Origin: Eurosta solidaginis
Taxonomy: Eukaryota; Arthropoda; Insecta; Diptera; Tephritidae
Direction: 5' to 3'
Length of the DNA: 64,000 nt
NCBI RefSeq assembly: GCF_040869045.1
Contig: NC_090322.1
Location: forward strand, 277,042,662 to 277,106,661
Position numbers and translations under genes: made by a program. The notes under the pieces were generated by a model, which did not search any database, was not told the origin of the DNA, and saw nothing but the letters and a program-made list of their open reading frames with translations. The number at the start of each line of letters is the position of its first letter. Position 1 is the first letter of the stretch. Shown piece by piece: positions 24,130 to 35,775 of the stretch.

Positions 24130-25337
24130 CGTTATTGTAAATGTGAAGTCTGGACCCGAAAGTCACTCCGAGTTTTTATTCAAAAATCGCTCCTTATGTC
24201 TTCCAGAAGTGTTCCACTTTTGATCCAGCTTCGACGAATATGCCGATATTTGTAAGCTTAAACTTTTTATCGGATACTCGGCTGCTTCGCTTTAATCGTA
24301 CTTAAGTACAACAAAACTCAATTTTTATATCTGGTTTCCTTCGAATGTTGAAACCAAATGCCAAAAAACTCCGTTCTTGGTACGGGTATAACTAAACTGC
24401 TTTGTGTTGTTGATTTTCCGACAGGGTGAATAGTTGATGATTGTTGTGCTGCCATCTTAAGTGTCGTTGATCGTTCTGATTTGTTATCAGTTGTGCAGTA
24501 TTTATATAACATTAAGGTATTAGCGTAGATGCTAACAAATGGGGTTGTTTTGTCTAGCGTTCCAGTGTGGTTATACCTGCATTAGGATTGCTTTGTATGT
24601 ACCTGTTTTTATGCCTTGGTGCCTGGTGAGGTAGGTTGTGGCAGGTTGAAGTCAGTGATCTTCGCCTTTTTGCTTTTGGTGTGCTCTTGTTGACCTTGCG
24701 CGTTTATTTTTTTGTGTTTTATGGCTACGTGTTTGTTCCCTGTACCTGGGAATTGGTTTTGCCGTTTGTAGATCAGCTTTAAAGGTTCAAATATCTCGTC
24801 GGAGCTGGTACGTACATACATCCTATTTTATATATAGAAATAACTAAATCTACAAAAAAAAAATTAAAAATAAATGTGCAAAGAATTCGCAATGGTTTTT
24901 TCTTTCAACTATTAGATAATACTTGCGGCTATAACATATGTAAAATTTAGCCCGGACGTCCAAGGATGTATGTAACTTTTTTGTCCCTAAATTTAAAAAT
25001 ATAGAGAAAAAATGCCTTTTATTCTTAATAACGGAATGTTAAATATATTGAAAATACTCTAATTGTGAAAGAATTACTATTAGAAAATTTTACTTACCTT
25101 CGAGCTTAGAATCCGTCAAAAAAATTATATAAAAGTGTTCACTTAAAAGAAATATGAAGCTTAATATCCAACAAGAATTTTGCAAATTAATCAATACATT
25201 TTACGGCCACTCCTGCCTTCTTACTTCAATTACTCAATATATATGAGCAGAAATATCAAAAAAAAAAAAAGCAAAAATTCCGTTATTTTGTTTGTTTTCT
25301 TTCATTTATCATTACACTTTTCTTGGAATAAGAACTT

Positions 25338-25377
25338 TGTTTTTGTCCAGCTAGCTTGTTCTACACGAAACACTGTG
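25338..25377 (-). repeat. Right terminal inverted repeat of Transib, RSS-like
   Basis: Read inward on the minus strand: heptamer CACAGTG (25377-25371), a 24-bp spacer, then ACAAAAACA (25346-25338). That is 8 of 9 matches to the V(D)J nonamer ACAAAAACC. This end lies upstream of the transposase. Confidence 0.85.
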
Positions 25378-25382
25378 CAGCG

Positions 25383-26186
25383 TGTTAAAGGGCCAAAAGT
25401 TATCGTATATTTGTTTAATTGATGCAAATTATAAGAATAGATCACTAATGCATTAATAGGAATGAGTGCTATGGCCACAGCGACAAAACGTATTACTACA
25501 AAATCTTCTCGGTTTGTCTCCGATCAAATTTAACAACGGAAAACGGAAGATCGTTCTATTAGGAAAAAATTTATGATTATTATAGTTATGTATCCTTTAA
25601 CTACTATCGGTAGAGCTTTCGACATTCTGAAGAATGTATTCCGACTTCAAAAACATATATTCTGTAACTAATTTGTTTGTTTACTACAAGTTCAAGTAGC
25701 AGGGCATGACGTATTGATATCTCTTCCTATCGCTGAATTGTACTCTCTTGTATAAGGCTTATTTTTAAATACATAAATCAAAAAACAAGGTGTCGGTATG
25801 AGACTTGAAGGGCTTTGTTTACCTTATCATAAGGTGTGTTTTTAACCATAGCACACGCAGAAAAAAATTCCTAAAATGAGGAAAACATTTCCGAAAAAAG
25901 TTTTCTTCAATTTGGGCAAAATTTCCAGAATCCATAGAAAACGTAGAAAGGTTTCCATTTTATTGTCAGAGGTTTTCTACACGCAACAACAAAATACATT
26001 TGTGAAACATTTTCTAGGGTTTTTACATTTTCTATATACTGAGTTATTTGAATAGAAAATTTGTAAATGTTACAAGAACGTTCAATTAAAATAATAAATA
26101 TTGTTTAAAAAAACTAAAAAAAGCACGCAAATATTGCGCCATTTTAGTATCTACAATCCACTTAGATATTTGATGTTGATAGCACC
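25383..26186. other. AT-rich DNA, nothing recognised
   Basis: No feature supported. A stretch at about 25860-26040 is rich in TTTCC/GGAAA words but shows no repeat unit. Confidence 0.4.
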
Positions 26187-26370
26187 GTAGCACATAGGTT
26201 CGTGTCTCCGCTATTAAGCACAACTCGTTTTGTAGCGAGTTATTTAACCACTGCCGCGGGTCTTCAATAATTGCCGCTAGATGGATCTAACTCTCCTTTG
26301 CGCGCCTAGCCTACTGAGTTACAAACAAGCATACATACATACAAGTGAAGCTAATAACAGCGTGTTTAAA
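26187..26370 (+). repeat. Dispersed repeat, uninterrupted copy
   Basis: The sequence GCTATTAAGCACAACTCG, TTTTGTAGC, CTGCCGCG, GTCTTCAATAA, CCGCTAGATG, AACTCTCCTTTGCGCGCC, then GTTACAAAC and CATACAAGTGAAGCTAAT is found in reverse orientation at 54450-55560. There it is split by a 937-bp hAT-like insertion, so this copy serves as a paralogous empty site. Its own class is unknown. Confidence 0.75.
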
Positions 26371-26379
26371 ACAAAAAAA

Positions 26380-26780
26380 TTTTGTGCGCAGCAGTTTTCC
26401 AATCGTTTTAAACGGTTTTATTTAGCTTGACTTGACAGGCTGGTTGGTTGGATGGCTGGCTGGCACGAATTTTGTAATTGAAATTTAAGTAACTTCCCGA
26501 TAAGCTACAAGGTTGAAACTTGGAATATAGTTCAAAACCCGATGCCAATGCAATAAACAGAAAAAAATTGCCGCTAGGTGGCGCAAGGATCCAGATATTC
26601 ACAAAAATCGTATTTGTGGTCCGATTTGGCTCATATTTGGAACACAATACATACAAGAATAGAAAACGACCTATGAAAAAAAAGCGCCGCTAGGTGGCGC
26701 AAAGATCGAGATATTCAAAAAAATCATATTTTTGGTCCGATTTGGTCCATATGTGGAACAAATATTACATACAGTCCGGT
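26380..26780 (+). repeat. Repeat with tandem 118-bp units
   Basis: GCCGCTAGGTGGCGCAAGGATC occurs at about 26569 and nearly identically about 118 bp later (near 26688). Each is followed by AGATATTCA..AAAATC.TATTT.TGGTCCGATTTGG. The block begins with TTTTAAACGGTTTTATTTAGC, an end-like sequence that partly reappears in the foldback at 27003. Confidence 0.6.
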
Positions 26781-26984
26781 AGAACTGACATCAAAATATT
26801 TTGGAGTTGGAGGAGGGACAAGCATACGTGGCGTAGAGTCAAGTAAAGTCTTTGTAAGGATTATGTTTTGAGGACATATATTGTAACAAATTGTCAGGAA
26901 GGAGTCCTTGTAATAATGAGTCACTAAATGAACTAAATAGATTAAGAAGTAATAGGCAATTAAATAAAGACTAAAAACTAGAAA

Positions 26985-27420
26985 ATAAAATATTAAAAAA
27001 AAAATTGTAAGTTAAACGGTTTTATTGAAAACAATATTTACATGAAGTAATAATAATACTAAAAGCTAAAAAATAATTAGGTAGGTCCTAGGTACTAGTA
27101 TTCACACTCCTCATCAATCTAGGGCGTTGATCAGACAATCAAATAAAAGCATTGGACGCGTCAAATTTCTATTGATAGTCATATATAAGACCAACTGAAC
27201 TTTAATCAGGTTATGTTACGCCTCATATTTTTAAACATTTCATGCGCCCAACGTTTTTATTTAATTGTCTGATCAACGCCCTAGATTGATGAGGAGTGTG
27301 AATACTGGTACCTAGGACCTACCTAATTATTTTCTAGCTTTTAGTATTATTATTACTTCACGTAAGTATTGTTTTCAATAAAACCGTTTAACTTACAATT
27401 TTTTTTTATTATTTTATTAA
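26985..27420. mobile_element. Large inverted-repeat (foldback-like) element
   Basis: The left arm (about 27003-27160) and right arm (about 27245-27400) are near-perfect reverse complements. Shared landmarks include AATTGTAAGTTAAACGGTTT, TAGGTAGGTCCTAGGTAC, CACTCCTCATCAATCTAGGG and CGTTGATCAGACAAT. The loop is about 80 bp. Only a few substitutions separate the arms. No coding capacity; the terminal A/T runs blur the exact boundaries and the target duplication. Confidence 0.85.
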
Positions 27421-27796
27421 ATACATAATATAAACATTTCAGCCTGTTGGCGCTACATGCGGGATCAGATGGAAAGGGTATATGTTGTGTAAGTGGTGCG
27501 TTCTCTGAGTGTAGTATGTTTGGTCTAGAAAATGTGGTATATTTTCTACATTTACTACGTTGCCTAGTCTGAGAGAACTGCCCTAATGATATGAGTAAGA
27601 ATTTCTTATTTTTTATAAAAATTTTCATTAATTTGAGGAAAAAAATTGTCTTTCTTTTTTTTCAATCAACATTTCGAGATTCCTCAGTGAATAAAATACT
27701 CAACTGTAAAGTTGAACACCTCGACTAGAAATTCATGGCCGTGATAGCTGCACAATTTAATTTCTTAATTTTTTTTGTACAACTTTCCTCATTTTT
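27421..27796. other. AT-rich DNA, nothing recognised
   Basis: No feature supported in this stretch; the minus-strand frame at 27353-27628 overlaps the foldback and is not considered a gene. Confidence 0.4.
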
Positions 27797-30700
27797 ATAC
27801 TCAGTTGAGCAGAGCTCACAGAGTATATTAACTTTGATTGGATAACGGTTGGTTGTACAGGTGTAAAGGAATCGAGATAGATATAGACTTCCATATATCA
27901 ATATCATCAGTATCGAAAAAAAATTTGATTGAGCCATGTCCGTCCGTCCGTCCGTCTGTCCGTTAACACGATAACTTGAGTAAATTTTGAGGTATCTTGA
28001 TAAAATTTGGTACGTAGATTCCTGGGCACTCATCTCAAATCGCTATTTAAAATGAACGATATCGGACTATAAACACGCCCATTTTTTCGATATCGAAAAT
28101 TTCGAAAAACCGAAAAAATGCGATAATTCATTGCCAAAGGCGGATAAAGCGATCAAACTTGGTAGATGGGTTGACGTTATGACGCAGAATAGAAAATTAG
28201 TAAGATTTTGGACAACGGGCGTGGCACCGCCCACTTTTACAAGAAGGTAATTTAAAAATTTTGCAAGCTGTAATTTGGCAGTCGTTGAAGATATCATGAT
28301 GAAATTTGGCAGGAACGTTACTACTATTACTATATATGTGCTAAATAAAAATTAGCAAAATTGGATGAAGAACACGCCCACTTTTTAAAAAAATTTTTTT
28401 TTAAATTCAAATTTTAACAAAAAATTTAATATCTCTACTGTATATAAGTAAATTAAGTCAAAATTCAAATCCAGTAATGATATGATGCAACAAAATACAA
28501 AAATAAAAGAAAATTTCAAAATGGGCGTGACTCCGCCCATTTTCATTTAGTTTGTCTAGAATACTTTTAATGCCATAAGTCGAACAAAAATTTACCAAAC
28601 CTTCTGAAATTTGGTAAGGGCATAGATTCTATGACGGCAACTGTTTTCTGTGAAAATGGGCGAAATCGGTGGAAGCCACGCCCAGTTTTTATACACAGTC
28701 CACCGTCTGGCCTTCCGCTCGGCCGTTAACACAATAACTTGAGCAAAAACCGATATATCTTTACTAAACTTAGTCCACGTACTTATCTGAACTCACTTTA
28801 ACTTGGTATAAAAAATGGCCGAAATCCGACCATAACCACGCCCACTTTATCGATATCGAAAATTGCGAAAAATTAAAAAAATGCCATAATTCTATACTAA
28901 ATACGAAAAAAGGGATGAAACATGGTAATTGGATTGGTTTATTGACGCAAAATATAACTATGGAAAAAACTTTGTAAAATGGGTGTGACACCTACCATAT
29001 TAAGTAGAAGAAAATGAAAAAGTTCTACAAGGCGAAATCAACAGCGTTTGGAATCTTGGCAGGAATACTCTTAGTGGTATTGCATACATAAATAAATTAG
29101 CAGTACCCGACAGATGATTTTCTGGATCACCTGGTCCACATTTTGGTCGATATCGCGAAAACGCCTTCACATATACATCTAAGGGCCACTCGTTTTTAAA
29201 ACCCTCAATAATACCTTTAATTTGATATCCATATCGTACAAACACATTCTAGAGTCACCCCTGGCCCACCCTAATGGTGATATCTCGAAAAGGCGTCCAC
29301 CTATACACCTAATGCACACTCCCTCTTAAAATGCTCAGTAACACCTTTCGTTATTTACCCATATCGTACAAACATTCTAGAGTCACCCCTGGCCCACCCT
29401 AATGGCGATATCTCAAAAAGGCGTCCACCTATAGACCTAATGCCCACTCCCTCTTAAAATGCTCAGTAACACCTTTCGTTTGATACCCATATCGTACAAA
29501 CATTCTAGAGTCACCCCTGGCCCACCCTAATGGCGATATCTGGAAAAGGCGTCCACCTATAGATCTAATGCCCACTCCCTCCTAAAATGCTCAGTAACAC
29601 CTTTCGTTTGATACCCATATCGTACAAACATTCTAGAGTCACCCCTGGCCCACCCTAATGGCGATATCTCGAAAAGGTATCCACCTATAGACCTAATGCC
29701 CACTCCCTCTTAAAATGCTCAGTAACACCTTTCGTTTGATACCCATATCGTACAAACATTCTAGAGTCACCCTTGGTCCACCTTTATGGCGATATCTCGA
29801 AAAGGCGTCCACCTATAGAACTAAGGATTACTCCCTTTTAAAATACTCATTACCACCTTTCATTAGATACCCATATCGTACAAACACATTCTAGAGTCAC
29901 CCTGGCCCACCCTAATGGCGATATCTTGAAAAGGCGTCCACCTATAGACCTAATGCCCACTCCCACTTAAAATGCTCAGTAACACCTTTCGTTTGATACC
30001 CATATCGTACAAACATTCTAGAGTCACCCTTGGTCCACCTTTATGGCGATATCTCGAACTAAGAACTAAGGATTACTCCCTTTTAAAATACTCATTACCA
30101 CCTTTCATTTGATACCCATATCGTACAAACATATTCTAGAGTCACCCCTGCCCACCCTAATGGCGATATCTCGAAAAGGCGTCCACCTATAGACCTAATG
30201 CCCACTCCCTCTTAAAATGCTCAGTAACACCTTTCGTTTGATACCCATATCGTACAAACATTCTAGAGTCACCCCTGGCCCACCCTAATGGCGATATCTC
30301 GAAAAGCCGTCCACCTATAGACCTAATGCCCCCTCCATCTTAAAATGCTCATTAACACCTTTCGTTTGATACCCATATCGTTCAAACACATTCTAGAGTC
30401 ACCCCTGGCTCACCCTAATGGCGATATCTCGAAAAGGCCTCCACCTATAGACCTAATGCCCACTCCCTCTTAAAATGCTCAGTAACACCTTTCGTTTGAT
30501 ACCCATATCGTACAAACATTCTAGTCACCCTTGGTCCACCTTTATGGCGATATCTCGAAAAGGCTTCCACCTATAGAACTAAGGTTCACTCCCTTTTAAA
30601 ATACTCATTACCACCTTTCATTTGATACCCATATCATACAAACACATTCTAGAGTCACCCCTGGCCCACCCTAATGGCGATATTGCGAAAAGGCCTCCAC

Positions 30701-31410
30701 CTATAGACCTAATGCCCACTCCCTTTTAAAATGCTCAGTAACACCTTTCGTTTGATACCCAAATCGTACAAACATTCTAGAGTTACCCCTGGCCCACCCT
30801 AATGGCGACATCTCGAAAAGGCCTCCACCTATAGACCTAATGCCCACTCCCTCTTAAAATGCTCAGTAACACCTTTCGTTTGATACCCATATCGTACAAA
30901 CATTCTAGAGTCACCCCTGGCCCACCCTAATGGCGATATTGCGAAAAGGCCTCCACCTATAGACCTAATGCCCACTCCCTCTTAAAATGCTCAGTAACAC
31001 CTTTCATTTGATTCCTATATCGTACAAACACGTTCTAGAGTCACCCCTGGTCCACCTTTATGGCGATTTTTCGAAAAGGCGTCCACCGATAGACCTTAGG
31101 CCCGCTCCCTCTTAAAATGCTCAGTAACACCTTTCATTTGATACCCATATCGTACAAACAAATTCTAGAGTCAGCCCTGGTCCACCTTTATGGCGATACC
31201 CCTAAATGGCATCCATCCATAGAACTATGGCCTACTCTCTCTTAAAATACTCTTTAATACCTTCCATTTGATACACACGTCATACAACCGCATTCCAGGG
31301 TTACCCTAGGTTCATTTTCCTACATGGTGATTTTCCTTATTTTGTCTCCATAGCTCTCAACTGAGTATGTAATGTTCGGTTACACCCGAACTTAGCCTTC
31401 CTTACTTGTT
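27797..31410 (+). mobile_element. DINE/Helentron-like non-autonomous element with internal tandem repeats
   Basis: The left end carries ATACTCAGTTGAG (27797-27809) and its perfect reverse complement lies near the right end (31356-31368). Just beyond that is a GC-rich hairpin (31374-31391: GTTCGG, loop TTACAC, CCGAAC), then CTTAGCCTTCC. Subterminal inverted repeats, a tetranucleotide microsatellite (GTCC, about 27939-27962) and a terminal hairpin are the layout of Helentron-associated DINE/INE elements. The body is non-coding, with several CACGCCCA and ATATCGA words. About 2.2 kb of 128-bp tandem units occupies the right part, as in the DINE-TR group known from drosophilids. No Rep/helicase sequence is present. 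Confidence 0.7.
29110..31310 (+). repeat. About seventeen tandem units of about 128 bp
   Basis: The word CGTACAAACA recurs about every 128 bp (for example 29366, 29494, 29622, 29750, 29878). Each unit holds TCTAGAGTCACCCCTGGCCC, CCTAATGGCGATATCTCGAA, CCACCTATAGACCTAATGCC and TTAAAATGCTCAGTAACACC. Units near the middle are closest to each other, while the first and last are most diverged, as expected if repeats spread by unequal exchange from the centre. A variant with CTTGGTCCACCTTTATGG and CTAAGGATTACTCC recurs several times, suggesting higher-order duplication of several units together. Confidence 0.9.
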
Positions 31411-32660
31411 AAGATTAATATACCCATAACAAAGAAAAATATAGTTTGTTTTTAAAAAAATTACTTGTGCAAATTTAGGGAAGGATTGCTATGTCGAAAT
31501 ATCATATTCCATTTTCCTTATTTTAAAAGCTATTTTCCTTGTTTTTATGAAATTTTTATTTTCACTTGTATTATTTATTTCATACAAATGATTATGTCAT
31601 TTTCTGCTGGGTATTTACAACACGAACACATTGATATTTGCTACCTGGCAACCAATTGTGTAGTTCTTTCGTACGAGGGCACGCTCCCAACTCATATTTG
31701 CTAGTGTGTGTGCGTAGAGTCCCAGCAAAAAATTTTAAAATTATATAAGGCTTATTTTAACATAAGTTGTATGGCGCATTCCTTATAATAATCCCCATTT
31801 TTCTGAACTTATGTCACCAGGATAAGGTTTATCTAAAGTTATGTATAAGGCATATCGCTCATATAAAATATAGATAACAAGGAGTATAAAATAAAAATAA
31901 CACAAGCAGTTTTTATAAGGCATTAGGTAGAATATAACAACCCTTGAGGCTTATGGGCCAAATAAAATAAGGCTTACTTTCTGTATAAGGCTTATAACCC
32001 AATAAAAATGAAGTTCACATATGGCATTATAATAATATAATACATTAAGTACAATAACTTTATTATAAGGTTTATGAACCAGGAAAAATAGGGAATAGTA
32101 ACTATGCTATGTTTCAACCTTATTGTAAATCGAATTGCATATATAAAATCAGGCTTGCATACGTTTTATATTAAGACACCATATATCTTATTTTTTCATC
32201 TTTATAAGCATTTAAAATATTTAAGTATCTTGACATTGGTAATCTCTCATCGAAACTTCCTTTGAATAACCAAACAAGAAACGTTAAATTTTTTTACGTT
32301 TTTTAGACGGCCATTTCCAGTTGTCTTTTGAAGTCGGCATAAAACACATAGCCCCCGCCAGTGTGGAGGAAAGATAAAAAGTAGTATACCAAAAACCGGA
32401 AATAGTTACATCTCTTTAGACCGCGTGAAATATAAAATTTACGTCTTTGATTGATTATCAGCTTTCTAAATTTTCAAATAAAAAAAATGCAGTTTTTCTC
32501 AAAATATTATGAAAATTCCTCAAAGATGGTTACAATTTATTTATCATGTATCCCGTTTAACTTTAGACAACGTTTGTTTATAATTTCTTTTTTACCTTAA
32601 GGCTAAGGCTTATTTGTAGCGTAAGTAAGCCTAAAATAAAACGTTATTATAAGGCGTAAT
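31411..32660. repeat. AT-rich DNA with scattered TTATAAGGCTTAT-like words
   Basis: Ten or more variants of TATAAGGCTTAT occur between about 31740 and 32170 and again near 32600-32650, irregularly spaced and often within AT-rich context. No exact unit length is apparent. No gene recognised. Confidence 0.4.
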
Positions 32661-32664
32661 ATAT

Positions 32665-33231
32665 TGTAACGAATTTACTGCAAATCCTTTTATTTGCCCT
32701 TCTGCTAACGTTCGAATCACTAAACTGTTGAATAAATAACTCCACTTTTCAATAATGCAAAATGTCCTTTATTAAAGTACTTCATAATAACACTGTTACT
32801 TCACAAGCAGCAGCTTGCTTAAATCGAACTGATTGTCGTGCCTCCACTGTTGCTGCCTTTTATGCTCTGTGATTTCTCGTTCGCATCTTCTAGGCGCTTC
32901 CATTTCTAGAATTAACTAGTTGGTTATCAGCTATAAAATTACTACGTTTATAGCTTCTCACATGCGCGTGTTTGTGTGAACACAATTATAATTGCATACT
33001 TTTGGGAGCATCTCAGATAAGATATCTGCATGTGTTTGTATGTGTGAGCGACACTTACACAACCTTTCGGGAGTATCTCAGATTTATGCATGTGGTTGTG
33101 CGTTGCTTCTCCGCTGCGTGTATGTACATATGTGTAGACATAATGATTGAATTATTGATGTGCATAGAAGTCACTGCTTAGAATCGGTTTAGAGATGATA
33201 ATATCCCTTAGTGCTGCTAATATTCGTTACA
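32665..33231 (-). mobile_element. Solo LTR of the Gypsy-type family, minus orientation
   Basis: It begins TGTAACGAATTTACTGCAAA and ends GCTGCTAATATTCGTTACA, the reverse complement of the LTR ends at 58191-58713. ATAT lies on both sides (32661-32664 and 33232-33235). At 567 bp it is longer and more diverged than the pair at 58-61 kb. No internal region follows, so it is probably the product of LTR-LTR recombination. Confidence 0.85.
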
Positions 33232-33235
33232 ATAT

Positions 33236-34607
33236 ATTATATTTCCCTTATTCTACGGTTTATCTGTCAGGAATGAAACCAGAGTCCTCATTGTCGGTCG
33301 GAAGCATTAAATTGCTTTGAGAAGTGAATTAAAAAGCTCTGACTGTCCTGCCCACCTTTTTATACTAAGCAAAATAACAGCAACAACGCATAACCATAGA
33401 TATTGTTTGCTATACGTATGTACATATATATTTGGATATGTCGCTGTTGTTGCTGTTATATGTACATGTATATGTGTGTTCGTATGTCTTTATTAAAGAA
33501 ATATATGTGTATGTTCCTTGTAAACGAGTGGTTCGCATCTCTATTATGTTGAGTGTACGTACCTAAGCAATCACGTCACCATGAAGAGGAAAATCTGAAG
33601 GGATTAAGGCTGCGCTTATTTGTCAGCTAAGCCTTAGCACGTGTTCCCTTCACTGATATTTAACGAGGGTGCTCATATCACTTCATCTCAATTTCCATTC
33701 CAGAGAAATATTACTGAATATTAAATGTTTTAAAACTTTCGTTACATTTGGCAAATAATTCGAAATTAAAGTGGTTGATAGCATAAAATTTATTTTAAAA
33801 ACAAAGGCCTACTATTTAGCGATGTACCACATTGATCTAAGCCGAGTGAGTGAGGGCACATCCGAAACTTAATTTGCACCTAAAAGCGCCCGCGTGCCCT
33901 TTTAACTGGGTAGCCGGACATCATCAGCTCTAATCTATGAGCGTATATCATGCATTGTTTGCTTGTTGTGAAAAGTCATTGGTTGCTTGAAGATGACTTC
34001 TGACAAAGTCATAGGCCTCTTGATTTGATCGACAATCTACGTTGCTTAATTTTTATTTTGGGGGTATCGAAATGTCGAAATAATCCCAGAAAAACTAAAT
34101 ATTACTAAAATGCAAAGGCAGTAAATATTTTCTATATCGTGACGGGTGGAATGTTTTGACTCGATTTTGACTCAAACTTTAAGTAATTTCTCTTTGACTA
34201 GTAATATTAGAAGTTTTACAATCTTATCACTTGAAGACAAATACTCATTTGATACATAGCTAAGGAAATATAAAAGTAAGGTGTGTAATTTACACAAACA
34301 AATAACCTCTTTCTAAAAGTGACGGGTAAAACTTAGGGCTCGCAGACCGAAAATGTCGAAAGAGGGACAGCTAATAACAAATTGGGGGATTTGGGGGTAC
34401 AACAGATAGAAAAAATGGGGTATCTTTCGTGGGACTAATAAAACTAGTTATATTGAACAAAATCATTGATTTATTCACTCATACAACAAAAACAAAAACA
34501 ATTCATAAATAAAATTCCATGCGATCAAACAAAGTTACACTCTTTATACATAAAAACACATATGTTTATATTCAGCCTTTAATATGGCACAAAAATATTT
34601 TCATATC
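33236..34607. other. AT-rich intergenic DNA, nothing recognised
   Basis: No gene recognised. GTGACGGGT occurs at about 34139 and 34319, and again at 39033 beyond the Harbinger element. It may belong to an older repeat that the Harbinger element split. Confidence 0.4.
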
Positions 34608-34805
34608 TAACAGGCCAACCTAATAAAACCGCACTGCGTTTTTTTAGCGCACGCAAACAACCGGCGTTTTTTGCCTGAACCCAAATAAGCATGCGTCCGT
34701 GCGTAACTGAGCTGTCATATCTGTCAAATTTGTTTGTAAAAATATTCACAAGTTCAAATTTAATACGTTTGATTAACAATTTAACAAAGAAAATAAAAGG
34801 AGATA

Positions 34806-35092
34806 ATGGAAATTTTAAGTGACACGGAAGACCTTATTTTATTACGGGAAATGTATCAAAGGCAGCATGGACGCAGATGTAGACGCCAATTATTTAAAAC
34901 TCGGGATGAATTTGGATTCCAAGCGACTGGCTATGATATTCTGAAGCGCAAAGATCCAGACCTCTTTTATAAGTCCGTGAGGATGTCTTGCGACCTATTC
35001 GAAACATTTTTAAGACTGTTGGAACCATATTTACTAAAGGAATCTCGTAGGCCTGCAATAGATCCAGAGCAGCGTCTTTTTGCTACGCTTTT
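34806..35092 (+). pseudogene. First exon of a Harbinger (HARBI1-like) transposase
   Basis: About 95 codons start at ATG 34806. The frame contains DLFYKSVRMSCDLFETFLRL, then EPYLLKESRRPAIDPEQRLF, matching the N-terminal region of PIF/Harbinger transposases just before the DDE domain (the F-R-M-S...F..LL..v.P.l....R..I.p..rL pattern). It ends at a good splice donor (CTTTT|GTAAGC at 35093). Downstream, instead of the second exon with the DDE triad, lie non-coding inverted-repeat elements. I found no DDE motif up to the MADF gene. The gene is therefore truncated by deletion or replacement, although this exon shows no damage. Confidence 0.8.
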
Positions 35093-35174
35093 GTAAGCAT
35101 ATACAAAAATATATTTGCGAATTCGGTAACGTTTTACGAGACGGTGCACCACCTAATTTTTATCGAAAATTATC

Positions 35175-35594
35175 AAAGGTGGTATCAAAAGGTGCGTCTC
35201 GACCTCCGTTTTCAGAATCCGGAAGCGGAAATTAAAATTTTTATTTCTGTCAAGAGATATAAGCAAAAAATCGGTTCTAATTTTCATGTGGTTGTTGTTT
35301 TTTCGTCAGATTTGTTGTACACATTTACACACTAATGCAGAAAGGTGTTCTGCGTGCATTTAGTTTTGATCCCCAAAAGGGTGTCGGACCCACCCAGGGT
35401 AATTTTTATAAGCGAGGCCGAAGGCCGCCAACGCAGAAAGGTGTTCTATGCAAAAAAAAACTATGGATCAGGTCCCATATTTCGGACCCGCTCTGGGTAA
35501 TTTTACGGTTTTTTGTGAATAACTTTCGACAGAAAGATTTCCGTTTTCGGATTCTTAAAACGGAGGTCGAGACGTGTCTTTTGATACCACCTTT
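35175..35594. mobile_element. MITE nested in Harbinger element (family A)
   Basis: Inverted repeats of about 55 bp start AAAGGTGGTATCAAAAG and include CGTCTCGACCTCCGTTTT. The interior has GGGTCGGACCCACCCAGGG-like text, TTTTTATAAGCGAGGCCGAA and CAGAAAGGTGTTCT. The same interior words, reversed, recur in the element at 37487-37998, so the two are related. No coding capacity, and no clear target duplication. Confidence 0.75.
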
Positions 35595-35775
35595 AGTAAC
35601 TAACAACCGTTATTTTAAATACTAATGAAATAAAAATTTGAGAATAAATAAATAATATTTTTATTTACTAAAATTCAAAATTTGTACTTATTGTATCTAT
35701 GTTTATATTTTTTAAGGTTTTACAAACAAATGGCACATCTTTGTTATGTATTTTGTACTTTACGGATATACAGAC

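Larger units (their letters stand above)
22635..25377 (-). mobile_element. Transib transposon (RAG1-related), both ends preserved
   Basis: The left end starts CACAATGTTTCGTGTAGAAC and the right end, read inward, starts CACAGTGTTTCGTGTAGAAC. The inverted repeats run about 31 bp (to ...CTAGCTGG). A perfect 5-bp GC-rich duplication, CAGCG, flanks the element (22630-22634 and 25378-25382), as expected for Transib. The interior holds minus-strand transposase remains (about 23240-24129, possibly further upstream) with motifs typical of Transib. A Tc1-type MITE is inserted at 22804-23111. Transib transposases are the relatives of the RAG1 V(D)J recombinase, and their terminal heptamer corresponds to the RSS heptamer CACAGTG; the right end carries exactly that heptamer. 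Confidence 0.9.

Noticed and set aside
29000..31310. CRISPR-like array
   Set aside because: The 128-bp units are head to tail with no unique spacers, inside a eukaryotic mobile element.
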